Part shown: positions 23,126 to 34,199 of the stretch, in pieces | Position numbering within the stretch: the first letter of the stretch is position 1 | How the letters are laid out: each line of letters starts with the position of its first letter | DNA from: Hypomyces perniciosus | Taxonomy: Eukaryota; Ascomycota; Sordariomycetes; Hypocreales; Hypocreaceae | DNA length: 64,000 nt | NCBI GenBank assembly: GCA_008477525.1 | Contig: SPDT01000007.1 | Location: forward strand, 4,340,001-4,404,000 | Direction: 5' to 3' | Notes under the pieces: generated by a model | What the model was told of the DNA's origin: nothing | The model's database searches: none | The model's input: only the letters and a program-made list of their open reading frames with translations | Program-made: the position numbers and the translations under genes

Positions 23126-24355
23126 ATGTCGTTTACTTCTATCCCGATCCTTGACCTGGAGCTATCCCGGGACCCGGCGACCAAGCCGGAGTTCCTCGAC
23201 CAGCTCCGTCATGCGCTCATGGAGGTTGGCTTCCTGTACCTGAAGAACGTAGGCATCTCAAATGAGCAATTCAGCGACGTCATCACGCAGGGCAAGGCCT
23301 TTTTCGATATCCCTCTGGAAGAGAAGTGAGTTTTACTATGTTCTGCAGTGTTACGTAGACAGTCAGCTCATGTGAGCTCATCTAGGTTGAAGATTGAGAT
23401 GAAGAATGCACCATCTTTCTTGGGCTACTCAAGACTCTCTGGCGAAATCACAGCCGGGGAGATTGATCACCGGGAGCAAATCGACCTCTCAACCGAGCAT
23501 GTGCTGCCCGGCCCGGGTGCTCCGCTGTACTACAACATGCTGGGTCCAAACCAGTGGCCCTCGGAAGAGAGCGCCCCCGGGTTCCGCAGCGCTTACACGG
23601 ACTACATGCGCCGCATGGGCGAGATATCTATCTACTTCACCTCACTCATCGCCGAGGCTATCAAATTACCCAAGGACGCGTTCGAAAAGTACTTTGATGA
23701 GGATCCGCAGCACAAGCTCAAGATCGTCAAGTACCCGGATATGGCCGAGCTGGGACGCCCAGGAGAAGCCCAGGGCCAGGGTGTGGGACCGCACAAGGAC
23801 AGCAATTTGACGAGCTACCTGTTACAGGCCACATCGCACCGCGGATTGCAGGTGCAGAACATCCAAGGACAATGGATTGACTGCCCGCCGATTGACGGGA
23901 CGCTCGTCGTAGCTATTGGACAGGGCTTGGAGGCGCTGACTCAAGGTGTGTGCGTATCGACAACGCATCGTGTGCTATCCCCCGCGGCGGGATCTGGCGC
24001 GCGATTCTCTATTCCTTTCTTCCAAGGATTCAGGCTAGATGCCACATTTGAGGAGTTGGAGAAGGTCGGGATCGGCAAGGTGCCCGATGATGTCAAGGAG
24101 CAGCGACAGAAGATCGTGGAGCGCAACGGCGGCCGAATCGACGATGTCGAGTTTACGTTCCACAAGGGATCTCTGGCGAAGACGCTGGGAGAGGAAACTC
24201 TGCGGAACAGGGTCAAGAGTCATCAAGATGTAGGGGAGCGATGGTACCCAGAGATTCTCCAGTCCATCCGGGAGGAGCAGGCAAAGGCTGCACAGAGACA
24301 TCAGGCCCGTGAAGCGCCTGTGTCGGTGACTCCCACAGCCGTGGAGGCCCATTGA
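23126..24355 (+). CDS. 2-oxoglutarate/Fe(II)-dependent oxygenase, isopenicillin N synthase-like
   Basis: Two exons (23126-23325, 23386-24355) give 389 residues. The N-terminal half matches the DIOX_N type (IPILDLELSRDP, ALMEVGFLYLKNVG). The C-terminal jelly-roll has the iron ligands H203-x-D205 (GPHKDSNLTSYLLQ) and H261 (STTHRVLSP), and R273-x-S275 (RFSIPFF) for 2-oxoglutarate. All catalytic residues are present, so it should be active. The family oxidises small molecules (plant-hormone, beta-lactam and alkaloid-type chemistry); the substrate cannot be read from sequence. The start at 23126 is the first ATG in frame and begins directly with the conserved domain. It has no co-directional biosynthetic neighbour, so a stand-alone metabolic role is likely. 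Confidence 0.92.
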
Positions 24356-24636
24356 TGGATGACTCGGACTCCAATATCGAAGTGAGCCACCCGGGGCAGG
24401 GGGGTTAGAAAGAAGAGGCAGGCAAGATAAACGTAAAGATAACGTACAGACCCGTCAAGAAGCAACAGCATGGCAGATGCCATAATATCGTGTCTCTGCT
24501 TGCGCCATGATATGTGCCATTATATTTCATGAGGCAATACCCATGCTAGAATGCCTCACTTCCCACCCAAAACTCCCTTCGCCTAGTCATCATCCCGACG
24601 ACACTTTTTTAATATGTAAGAAAACGCTCAGCCGTT

Positions 24637-25109
24637 TCATGCCGCATTGTAAGTCGGGAAGCACTCCGCAAGGCTCTTACTGTGCTTATTCTGGGCGTGT
24701 TCTAGAAGCCTATGTGCGATATAAGTCTGCTTGTTAGCTTCCACCTTTGCAACTCTTACAACCGAGGTCTAACAGTAAGGGCGGATGTGGGATTACTAAC
24801 GCGGGGCCCTTGGTAGTCTTGAGAAACGTGGACTTGCAGATTTGGCATTGGATGTCACATGCTTGCTGGTTCTGTAGGCGAGGAATCGATGCCGTCAGCG
24901 ACTGTTCAGAGTATGTGGAGGGCAGTTCCATTGAGACACAACGTACGACTTTGAGCTGAGACTTGGCGCCTTTGCCAGCTTCCTTCTGGTTGCGCTCGCG
25001 CTTCTGCTGTGCCTTGGCTCCCTGTGAACGAGTTCCTGCACGTCAGCGACTTTCCGGGCCGAAACAATGCATTGGGTTCTTGGTGGTGGGAACATCATAC
25101 GTTACCCAT
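24637..25109 (-). CDS. Small zinc-binding protein of the At2g23090/SERF-like family
   Basis: Four tiny exons (25109-25101, 25021-24947, 24871-24801, 24709-24637) encode 75 residues. The first exon carries only the codons MGN. The N-terminus GAKAQQKRERNQKEAGKG is the basic 4F5/SERF-type segment. It is followed by C-x2-C (IQCQICKSTF) and H-x4-H (LLEHAQNKHSK), forming a C2H2-like zinc site, and a short tail with ECFP. This architecture matches the eukaryotic At2g23090-like zinc-binding proteins, whose molecular role is poorly defined. All four exons keep phase and the joined product aligns to the family pattern from end to end, so the model is strong despite the gene's size. Confidence 0.9.
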
Positions 25110-25464
25110 AGTGAAGGATAGGTAGAGAAAGTTGCGCTGGCTTGGATGGTAACTTGCGAACAGCTGAAAAAGAGGCGTTTTTACTCGTTCCTATCGTACG
25201 GGGAAGATCGGCGGCAAGGCGAATATCCGAGATCGTGGACCTGTCTGTCTGGCTGGTGTTTCGAGAGCAGATTTGAAAGTCGGAGTATGGAGTCAAGTTG
25301 GTGCTTGGTGGGAAAATTTGCAGCCCGTTTCGGCCAATCAAACGCGCGGTCAGGTGATGGCCTAGGACTTTTAGGTAGGTCGTCAAGTTAAGCTAAACTT
25401 GAGGGATCACAATTGACCGAATAGTTCCGAAAAAAGGTTAGGCAGGCAGGAAAAGATGCATACT

Positions 25465-25517
25465 TGTAGTAGTTCTACGGAGTACATACCACTCCGTACT
25501 CCATAATACTCCATACT
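25465..25517. repeat. GTAC repeats in both orientations
   Basis: TACGGAGTAC (25476-25485) and ACTCCGTAC (25491-25499) lie five bases apart in opposite orientation, followed by degenerate TACTCC steps. As an inverted pair they could fold into a hairpin. Confidence 0.65.
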
Positions 25518-26385
25518 CGCAAGTCATCTGGGCGCATATTCTTGGCATCTTTCACAGCTTCCTCATCGCGGCTTGCGCGGATACACCAGCCCAGACAGGA
25601 AGTTGAGTCTATTCACAATGCCAAGAACCATTCATTAGATTCAGAGCGCCGGAGAAATGGGCGGAACAACTCCACAATTACGAATACTGCTTCGTGTTGA
25701 ATCCAGCCCTTGGGGTCAATACTACTAATCACTGCCATCACAACTGGCAGGCCAAACCCACCATTGTTCCAGATGACAAAGGCTCCCCATCATACACGGG
25801 ACACCATCTCCATGGAATGCTACAACTGCACATTTCCGGGATGCTTCCGGCAGTGTAACCACGGCTCGTTTCCCTCGGTCTCTTGAGCCGGACGCTATGA
25901 CTGGACACTGGACCCTATGTGCAGGGAACGTCATAACCTGTGTCCACCATGTTCGACGACTCTCCGCTTTCCAGTCACAAATATCCGGGCCTTCATACAA
26001 AGTAGAACCCAGGTTATAAATAAAAAGGCCCTAAAACATGACAACGATTCTACAGCAGCCACACCCACCCGGAGACTAGCATGTCAAAACTGAGCCTTGG
26101 GACAATGAACTCACTTACCTAGTCAATCTTACTCCGGCGGCTTAGGTATGATTGCATCGCCAGCCAGCTGCCAAATTTCTGGGCTTCATGGGGCCGAGAC
26201 GGTTGTTCCCCGCAGCCTCGTCAACGGCAATTGGATGTGTGGCTCACTACCCCTGAAGACAGGGACACACACACTCCCCCAAATTGCAAATCAGCGGTAC
26301 CCCAGAGACAACGGGCTGTCCTCTTTAAGCATAACGCCAAATTTGGGCTACGATCCGGGCCGATTGCTAAATCAACGTCGACAAT

Positions 26386-26427
26386 ACTGGGCTTGGACTG
26401 GGCTTGGACTGGGCTTGGACTGGGCTT
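26386..26427 (+). repeat. 11-bp tandem repeat (ACTGGGCTTGG)
   Basis: Three exact head-to-tail copies of ACTGGGCTTGG are followed by a partial fourth, ending about 250 bp before the glucanase start codon. Confidence 0.85.
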
Positions 26428-26564
26428 AGGATGGATCGATGGAACGGCGGGTTGCTCAGGAAAGTCTCTGTTAGGGCATGTGGGCGGAACTTGATGAGAG
26501 TGTTGAGGGGGAGAAAGGAAACGGAGGGTCGGACGAAGCTCAAGCTCAAAGAAGAAAAGAATGA

Positions 26565-26570
26565 TATAAA
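26565..26570 (+). promoter_or_regulatory. Putative TATA box of the GH55 gene
   Basis: TATAAA lies 105 bp upstream of ATG 26675 in an A-rich context, a reasonable position for a fungal core promoter. Confidence 0.4.
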
Positions 26571-26674
26571 AAGAAACGTTGTCCCCCTTCCTTCTTCCCC
26601 CATTCCACAACGGCGAGCCTCATCTCTGACCCGGCCTGGCTGACAACCATCGTTGTTGATTATCAGTCGGCATC

Positions 26675-29314
26675 ATGAAGTTCACAGCAGTCGTTGCCCT
26701 CTTTCTGGGCGCGGCGTCTGCTACGCCAGCCCCAAGTCCTGCTGCCTCTGACGATGGCCTCACCAAGCGAGCCACCAGTTTCTGGTATGCCAACATGGAC
26801 CATACCGGTCCTGCTCGTGGTTATGCCCCAGACCTCGACGGTGATTTCAATTACCAGGTCCACAGGGCCGTGAGCCCGAGCGATGGTGGTGCCGGTATCC
26901 AGAGGGCTATCAACGACAACAATGGTGCCCAGCGTCACGGCCAGTGGCTTGCGTCCCAGCCCAGAGTGAGCTGATCAGATTTGTTCATGTATGGACAGAA
27001 AGGCTAATGTTGCTGAAACCAGGTCGTCTATCTCCCCCCTGGTGTCTACGATGTTCGTTCTACCATCAGGATGAACACTGACACTATTCTAATGGGTGAT
27101 GCCACCAACGTAAGCCAATCTCCATCCCAACTACACGACCCTAGCTAACACCTCTGCCTCCCATCTAGCCCCCTATTCTTAGGGCTGCTCCTGGCTTCTC
27201 CGACGATCAGACGCTTCTCAGCGGTGGGTTCTCTTGCGTTATCACGCTTTTGCCTGTCACGATGAATCTAACCCTTTCGTGTAGGCCAGGATCCCACCAC
27301 TGGCATTTCTGGCGAGCTTTCCTTCGCTGTCGGCCTGAAGAACATCATCCTCGACACTACCAGCATCGGCGCAGGTTAGCTTGGCGATGATCCATATACA
27401 CAAGTCATAATTACTGACTCGTATTAGGCCAGCAATTCACTGCTCTCTATTGGGGCGTTGCTCAAGTTGCGCAGCTGCAAAACATCAAGATTACCATGCC
27501 AGCCTCTCAAAATGGCAACGGCCACACTGGTATCCGCCTTGGCAGAGGCTCTACCCTTGGACTCTCCGATGTTCGCATCGAGCGTGGACAGGTAAGACCA
27601 GCCCCGTGTGATGACATGTTGATACCCTGGCTTTGCTTACTGACAATGCTATTCTCAGAACGGTATTTGGCAAGATGGACACCAACAGGCTGCGTACCAT
27701 AACATCTACTTCTACCAGAACACTGTTGGCATGCTCATCTCTGGTGGCAACACCATCACTCTCTGGGCACCTACTTTCGACACCTGTGGAACCGGTGTTA
27801 GCAACACAGGTGGTGCCCCCTGGATCGCCATCGTCGATGGCACATCTATCAACTCTGGCGTTACCTTCACGACCACTGTCTACCCATCCTTCCTCATTGA
27901 GAACCTCACAAAGGATACTAACTCGGCCATTGCTGTTGTTCGAGGCACAACCGTGCTCGGTGCCCAGTCCCGCGTCGCTACCTATACATATGGCAACACG
28001 GTTGGCCGCCAACCCGTCTATGGTCCAGTTAGCTCTACCAACCAGCGTCCCGCTGCATTGGCCCCTGGTGGCAAGTATCCCTCGATCTCTGCCCCCAACT
28101 ACGCCACCAGGCCCGTTTCGGACTTCCTTAACGTCAAGGACCGTAACCAGAATGGCGGCCGCACCGTCCTCGGAGATAACACTAGGGATGAGTCTGGTGT
28201 CCTCAACGACATCTTGAGACTGGCCGCCAGCCAGGGCAAGATTGCTTACTTCCCCTTTGGCAAGTACCGGGTTGACTCTACTCTTTTCATCCCTCCAGGC
28301 TCGCGCATCGTCGGCGAGGCTTGGGCCACAATTACTGGTTTCGGTAACTTCTTCAAGGATGAGAACAACCCCAGGCCAATTGTGTCTGTCGGTCGCCCTG
28401 GTGAGGTTGGCGTTGCCCAGATCCAGGATATGGGATTCACCGTTTCCGATGTTTTGCCCGGTGCCATTATTGTTCAGTTCAACATGGCCGGCAACAACCC
28501 AGGCGATGTCGCTCTCTGGAACTCTATCATCACTGTTGGCGGTACTCGTGGTGCCAGTGGCCTGACCAACGCATGTCGTTCTGCAAGCAATCAGTGCAAG
28601 GGCGCCTTCATCGGCTTGCACCTCACCCAGAGCTCATCCGCCTATATCGAGAACGTTTGGAACTGGGTTGCGGACCACATTACCGAGGGCTTCAGCGGCG
28701 GCTCGAACATTGCTGGCAAGGGTGGTACTCTTGTTCAGTCCACCAAGGCTACCTGGCTCTATGCTTTGGGCAGTGAGCACTGGTGGCTTTATCAGCTTAA
28801 TTTACTCAACGCTAACAACGTTGCCATTTCTCTTCTCCAGTCTGAGACCAATTATGACCAAGGCTCCAACGCTCAGCAGGTTGTTCCTGCTCCTTGGACT
28901 CCCAACGTTAGCACTTGGGGTGATCCCGACTTCTCATGGTGCGGAGGTGGTGACAAGCTTTGCCGAATGGGCTATGGCAACTACATCAACGGTGGATCCA
29001 ACATTTACACTTATGGCTCAGCTTCATGGGCTTTCTTCAGTGGTCCTGGATATCAGGGCTGCGGCCAATACCAGTGCCAACGTAAGTACCACAAATCAAT
29101 GAACCCTCGTAGGTATTATGTAGCTAACGGATGAATTACAGAAACCATGCACTGGATTGCCAGGACCCCCACTAATCTCCAGGCCTTCGGCATTTGCTCC
29201 AAGGACGCTTACAACATTCTGCGTCTAGCTGACGGTACTTACATCGTGACTCAGAACGGCTTCACCGGCTCATGGCCAGGTGGTGGTGGTGATATTGGCC
29301 GATACACCCCATAA
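26675..29314 (+). CDS. Secreted GH55 exo-beta-1,3-glucanase
   Basis: Seven exons (26675-26965, 27023-27109, 27169-27223, 27285-27374, 27428-27591, 27659-29081, 29142-29314) encode 760 residues with every phase closing. A signal peptide (MKFTAVVALFLGAASA) is followed by a short propeptide ending in a KR site at residues 31-32 or so, suited to Kex2 processing. The mature protein has the two tandem pectate-lyase-3-type right-handed beta-helix halves of GH55, with YFYQNTVGMLISGG in the first and YFPFGKYRVDSTLFIPPG at the start of the second. GH55 enzymes release glucose from beta-1,3-glucan. In a fungus this serves wall remodelling, use of storage glucan or attack on other fungi. Length fits the family. 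No secretion-linked neighbour is present. Confidence 0.93.
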
Positions 29315-29964
29315 GTTGACCATTAGGTATCACTCGGACGGCATCTTGACTGGGGGAAAATATGATGTCGGTCGGACCAGAAGGCCTGGATCACCTATTG
29401 TAGGCGGCGTTAGGGGTACTTTTTATGATGTATATATTAAATTGTTTGTGATACAAGCAAGCACATACTTAAATGAAGGATGTTATGCTGGATATGTTGC
29501 CCTGTCCGACGTTCTGGCTTTATGACTCGTCCCTAAAGCATTGCCACCGCATCCTAGACTCATTCAATGCCATCTCATACACACCACACAGGTGAGAGGA
29601 CTCGTGATGATAGCCTCCTTCTCCCATCTCATCCCCTTTTGCTGTTCTGCTCTGCAATGACTACACTCGCTCGTTTCCCTAATTGTTAACAAAGGCCTAG
29701 CGATGAAAGCAAGTAAACCAAGGGACATATGGAGCTTAACTTTTAAGAGAATACTAGCCACACAACAAAAAACGAGCATCCTCAATTCTTAACGCTCGCT
29801 CCAGATTCGTCGAACTATACGAGGTTGCCAGTCCCATCCTTGTTCGGGCAATCAAGCAAGTTTATCTCGCAGTCATGTCCCGGCCTGGATATTACAAAGA
29901 TTCTGTCCATATCCCACCAATACCCCGCTGGCACACCGCTCAATCACATAGCCTAGGACAGCAA
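29315..29964. other. Convergent 3' spacer, nothing seen
   Basis: This lies between the 3' ends of the glucanase and cyclophilin genes. It is A/T-rich in the first half. No repeat-motif copy and no gene are visible. Confidence 0.5.
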
Positions 29965-31062
29965 TTACATCTCTCCGCATTGGGCAATGGCGACATCGAG
30001 GTTTGGGATGTCCTTGCCACGGTAGCCCGTCTTGGTAGCCTCCATCTTCTTAACGACGTCCATGCCGTCCACAACTTTTCCAAAGACAACGTGCTTGTTG
30101 TCGAGGAATGGCGTGGGAACGGTGGTGATAAAGAATTGGGAGCCGTTGGTATTGGGGCCAGCATTCTATAACAAGTGTCAGCTCGGAGTTGCACACGAGG
30201 GAGACAACAGAAACAATAGAGAATAGGAAGGGAAATGGGGCTTGACATACCGCCATGGACAGCAAACCTGGCTGATCGTGCTTCAGGATAAAGTTCTCAT
30301 CCTCGAAGGCCTTGTAGCCCCAGATACAAGTCGAGCCGGTACCATCTCCCTGTAGGAAGTCTCCTCCTTGGCACATGAAATTTGAAATCTGCAGAACACC
30401 GGAACCATGAGTTTGAGATGAGTCCAAGGATAAGGCAGAGGGGGTAACTGACGATGCGATGGAACTTGGAGCCTTTGTAGCCCTGAGGGCGACCCATAGA
30501 GTCTTTGGACTCGCCGGTGCAGAACTGGCGGAAATTTTCGGCTGTTTTAGGGACGACGTCTTTGAATAGCTCAAAGGTGATACGGCCGAGAGGTTCACCT
30601 AGAAGAAACTAGCTGTGAGCAGAGATTCTCAACAGGGGGCAAACAGCCAGGACAGCATGAAATATTCAACGCTAGAATGAATGAGTAGTCCAGAATAATT
30701 CACTATTCATCCAAATAGTGAAATGGTATCAAACAGGTATTTAACGCTCAATTCTGTGGTTATATGAATGCGTATATCACTCGATAGTCAGCTCTCAGCA
30801 GGGCTGCAGAGCTTCCTTGATCATCCCGCATGAGCATAGGTCTGGCGAACACTAACCTCCGAGTGTGATGTCGAAGAATACCCTGTAAAATAAAATCACC
30901 GTCAGCTCATCTTTGTACGTATGCGAGTGAATGCTCTCGTGGCTCGACCGTCTCTTCCGCATGCCGTATGACGAGCAACAGATGGTCCATCGAACACAGG
31001 AAAAAAAAATAGTGGGATGCATACAGTGGGTTACCGGATTCCGGAAGTTGTGTGGGCGGCAT
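29965..31062 (-). CDS. Cyclophilin A-type peptidyl-prolyl isomerase
   Basis: Five exons (31062-31025, 30882-30857, 30598-30453, 30388-30251, 30165-29965) encode 182 residues. The core contains [14 protein letters not shown], the active-site region FHRI then [28 protein letters not shown] and [14 protein letters not shown], so the isomerase and cyclosporin-site residues (R, F, Q, W, H) are present. A short Pro/Thr N-terminal extension ([12 protein letters not shown]) precedes the fold. It lacks a signal or presequence, which points to the cytosol. The joint after HRI reads ISNFMCQGG where most relatives have VPNFMCQGG. The first donor was set at GTATGC (31024), because a more upstream GTAACC donor would break the frame. 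Confidence 0.94.
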
Positions 31063-31465
31063 GATTGATATGGAAATGCCTTGAAAGTGAAAGGCTGATG
31101 GATGGGTATCGGTCTTCTTGAGATTTCGGGGACGCTGTCTTGCTGCTGTTTTGATGTTCGTTCTGGTGTCAGTGTGAGAGAAGAGGTGATGATTTCTGCA
31201 CTGTGCAAGTAACAGTACAGGCATTCACGCGTATCCCCACCGCCAACGCGTCTATCAAGTCTCAAGTGTATCACAGCTTCTCAATTCGAACATGGAAATT
31301 TCATGTTGTTTTAATAAATTTTATACAATATATAATGCTTAAATTGTAGCCTTCATTTTTATATGTATTTTGTGCCACTTTCTCATGGTAGTTGGTGCTT
31401 AAGACGATATATGTCCTACTGTGCTATGCACTGTACAAGGCTACCTCACCTCTCTAACCTCACTT
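31063..31465. other. Spacer, A/T-rich
   Basis: This 400-bp stretch combines the cyclophilin promoter with the 3' end of the monooxygenase gene. It is A/T-rich near 31300-31380. I see no gene. Confidence 0.5.
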
Positions 31466-33361
31466 TTAGATCTCAGGAATTACATGCTCCTCTGCGGGTA
31501 CACCAGCCTTCCACCTAAATGTCGATGCGACGTGCTCATCCGGAGGACCGGTCTGTCCAGGCTTGCGATAGAAGTTTTCACGGTAAGTGCCTCCAGGTGC
31601 CGCATAATCGTCCCAGAAGAGGCCTCGTTTCTTGAGTTCTGGGAGCAAAAGCTCGATGATGTCCTTGAATGATTGAGGGAACAGGGTGTATGCCTGGGAA
31701 AGCGGTTAGGCAATACTTCAAATACGATGGAACTTTGACTTTTGGCACTTACGAAGTTGAAGCCATCGACGTCTGCCTCTTTGACCCAAGTCTCAAGTCC
31801 GTCTGCTACCTGTTCTGGTGTGCCAACAAGGGCTGGACCGTTTCCACCAACGCTCACATGTTCGGCAATGGTGTGCTTGGTCCACTTGGAGGTCCCTGGA
31901 GAGAACTTGGCGTAACCCTCAACGGTTGATCTATTGCGCCTCGCGTGTTAGACTCTGACCGAGAAAGAAGGAAACTAAAGCCCGACGCTGGCAATCAATA
32001 CTTACTTCACAGCATTACTCTCGACCTGTCTCAACTCCTCATCGTCACCATACTTGTTCAGGTCAATGCCGGTCCAGCCACCAAAGAGCGCAAGAGCGCC
32101 CTCATGCGAAGCATATTGCTTGATGTCAGCCAACTTGGCCTGAGCCTCCTCTTCTGTCCTGCCAAGGATAGGGCACACGAGGGCAAGGACCTTGATTGAG
32201 TTAGGGTCCCGGCCAAACTGTGCCTTGGCTAGCTCTCGGATATCAGCAATGCTCTTAGCGCATACGGCCGGTGCGTGCGCAGACACGAAGATGGCCTCGG
32301 CGTGCTGAGCGGCGAAGAGCTTGCCCGCGCGAGATGTGCCGGCCTGGAGGAGCATGGGTGTCCTCTGCGGGCTGGGCGAGCAGATGTGTGGGCCAGGGAC
32401 GGTGAAGAACCTGCCGTTATGGTTGATCTTACGGACAAGGTCTGGTTGGGTGTAGATGCCGGCCTCACGGTCTAGCTTGACGGCATCGTCACGCCAGGAA
32501 GACTCGAAGAGCTTGTACATAACCTTGATGTACTCTTCGGCTTGGGCGTATCGATCATCATGCCATAGGTGAGTCAGCATATCGAAGTTGTGTTGAGACA
32601 GGGGTACGGTGTAGTTGGCTGCTTACCTGGGGTTGTTGGGCAAGGCCCATGTTCTTGGCAGCAGAGTCCAAGTAACTGGTGACGATCTGTGCTCACTAGT
32701 AAGTATGGAGGGAAGAAGTCACAGCTTGATACGATCATCAACTTACATTCCATCCAATTCTAACGAGTTATCAGTCATGCTGGTTCGGAAATGCAGGCTG
32801 AGCGGGATAGGAGCTTACCGTCCATTGGTTAGGTGATCCAGAGTCGACAACCTTCGAGCAAGGTGATAGGGCTGCTCATAGGTGGTTGAGACAGTGACAC
32901 CAAAGCCAATGCTCTTGGTCACCGCCGCCATGGCGGAGATGGCAGCCATTGGCTCATGCACCGGCCATTGAGCACCAGAAATGACTGCCGGGTCCAAGGA
33001 CCCGGAATAGACATCGTAGCCGCCTGATTCATAGGATGAGATTAGATACGAACCAGGGGTCAACTCAGCTGGAATCACGCAAACATACCAAGAACATCGG
33101 CAATGAAAATGCCATGGAACTTCGCCTCTTCCAGAAGCTTTGCCAGCTCAACCCAGTGATCTATCTGGTTAAACCTCCATGACTGGTCATCGGGATGCCG
33201 CCACAGTCCAGGAGTCTGATGGCCGCTGCCTGCAGCCCACCAATTGCGTCAGTCAACTTGCTGTTCTATGCATATCTGCAGGGGCATTCGCGAGCACTGA
33301 ACATACACGTCTCCACGAAAGCATTGAGCACTAGGCTCTTTTTTCCGGTTTGCGAACCCAT
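31466..33361 (-). CDS. Luciferase-like flavin monooxygenase (NtaA/DszA family), with defective splice acceptor
   Basis: Exons 33361-33307, 33229-33089, 33023-32819, 32759-32747, 32686-32627, 32562-32006, 31930-31753 and 31693-31466 give 478 residues. The N-terminus (LVLNAFVETCSGHQTPGLW), IADVLGGYDVY and GRIGWNIVTSYLDSAA are typical of the NtaA/SnaA/DszA branch of bacterial-luciferase-like monooxygenases, which use reduced FMN from a separate reductase to oxidise small molecules. One exon has only 13 nt. The fifth intron (32563-32626) has a good GTAAGC donor and GCTGAC branch site but ends in GG instead of AG; joining there alone restores QQPQHDDRYAQAEEY in frame. The gene may therefore be impaired or spliced unusually. 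It neighbours a transporter and a Baeyer-Villiger-type enzyme. Confidence 0.85.
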
Positions 33362-34199
33362 GATTGTCCAATGATGGGTAATCCCAAAGTATGATGTGCT
33401 CGTGTTTCCTGGTCAGTTCCTGGGGGGAGGATGCACTTGTCCTGGTAGTAATGAACGGGGACGGATATAGTCATCCCATCTTTGCTGGTAGCACCGCCGA
33501 GGCAGCACATATATTGGACTTCGCTTAATGGCCGATTGTCGGCTCTCCGGCTTTCTGGCTCTGGGTATCCAAGACGACGCCGAGTGGTCTCCTGTGGTAG
33601 ACACGATGGTGCAATGCTGGTGTCGAGATCACGCAAGTTCACCACTCCACCTCACCTTCGAATGACAGAGCGTCTGGATAGATACGTTAAATGGCTAAAC
33701 CGGCTATGGCTTCATATGCAATCTCTCAATAGTATTCCTCCCATTAAACAGGTCAGCATTAAGGCTTATCGTGGGGGACAGGCGCATGGCCAAGGTGGTC
33801 TAGCAATCACGTCACCGCTAGCGGGGATACCGTCATTAGCAATTCGATCTGGAGAAACCACAACGACTCGTACGATTTACATATCCGCCTATTTCTAGAT
33901 ATCTGACGATGTCCGTCTAATATCCGCGAGGAACTAGTATTTGCGGGTAATGTGCATTCGGAATGAACACCGCCGGGCTTGTCACGATTTTGTAAATCCG
34001 ACAGACAGGCCTCGGGCAACGACGATGATGTCATCAAACTCGAATTCCACATTGGATATACTACATGTGATTTTGGTTTCAGGCAAATTGAAGACATGAG
34101 TATTTGGTATAATGAAATGGTCTATTGATCTACTCTATAGCGCTTCGGTATTTTTGCCTTCTCCATACAAGTCCCATGTATGTAAATATACATGCAACA
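33362..34199. other. Spacer, nothing seen
   Basis: This holds the monooxygenase promoter and the 3' end of the transporter gene. A minus-strand frame at 33331-33645 overlaps the start of the monooxygenase in another phase and is a chance frame. No repeat-motif copy is seen. Confidence 0.5.

Larger units (their letters stand above)
25110..26674. other. Spacer with repeat cluster, tandem repeat and promoter
   Basis: No gene is supported. It contains GTAC-type repeats at 25465-25515, an 11-bp tandem repeat at 26386-26427 and a TATA-like box near 26565. One minus-strand frame at 25725-26000 is Trp/Cys-rich and has no splice partner. Confidence 0.5.

Noticed and set aside
25725..26000. A 91-codon Trp/Cys-rich minus-strand frame
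   Set aside because: It stands alone between promoter-like regions and has no recognisable domain or splice site.
27551..28621. A 356-codon minus-strand frame across the glucanase gene
   Set aside because: It is the antisense of well-supported GH55 exons, covers an intron, and its Gly/Val/Asp-rich composition is what the complement of such codons gives.
32002..32580. Reading HNFDMLTHLW as protein upstream of HDDRY in the monooxygenase
   Set aside because: These codons lie in the segment with a clear donor and branch site, and upstream they meet a stop within the GTAAGC donor; no other acceptor can supply an exon with the right phase.
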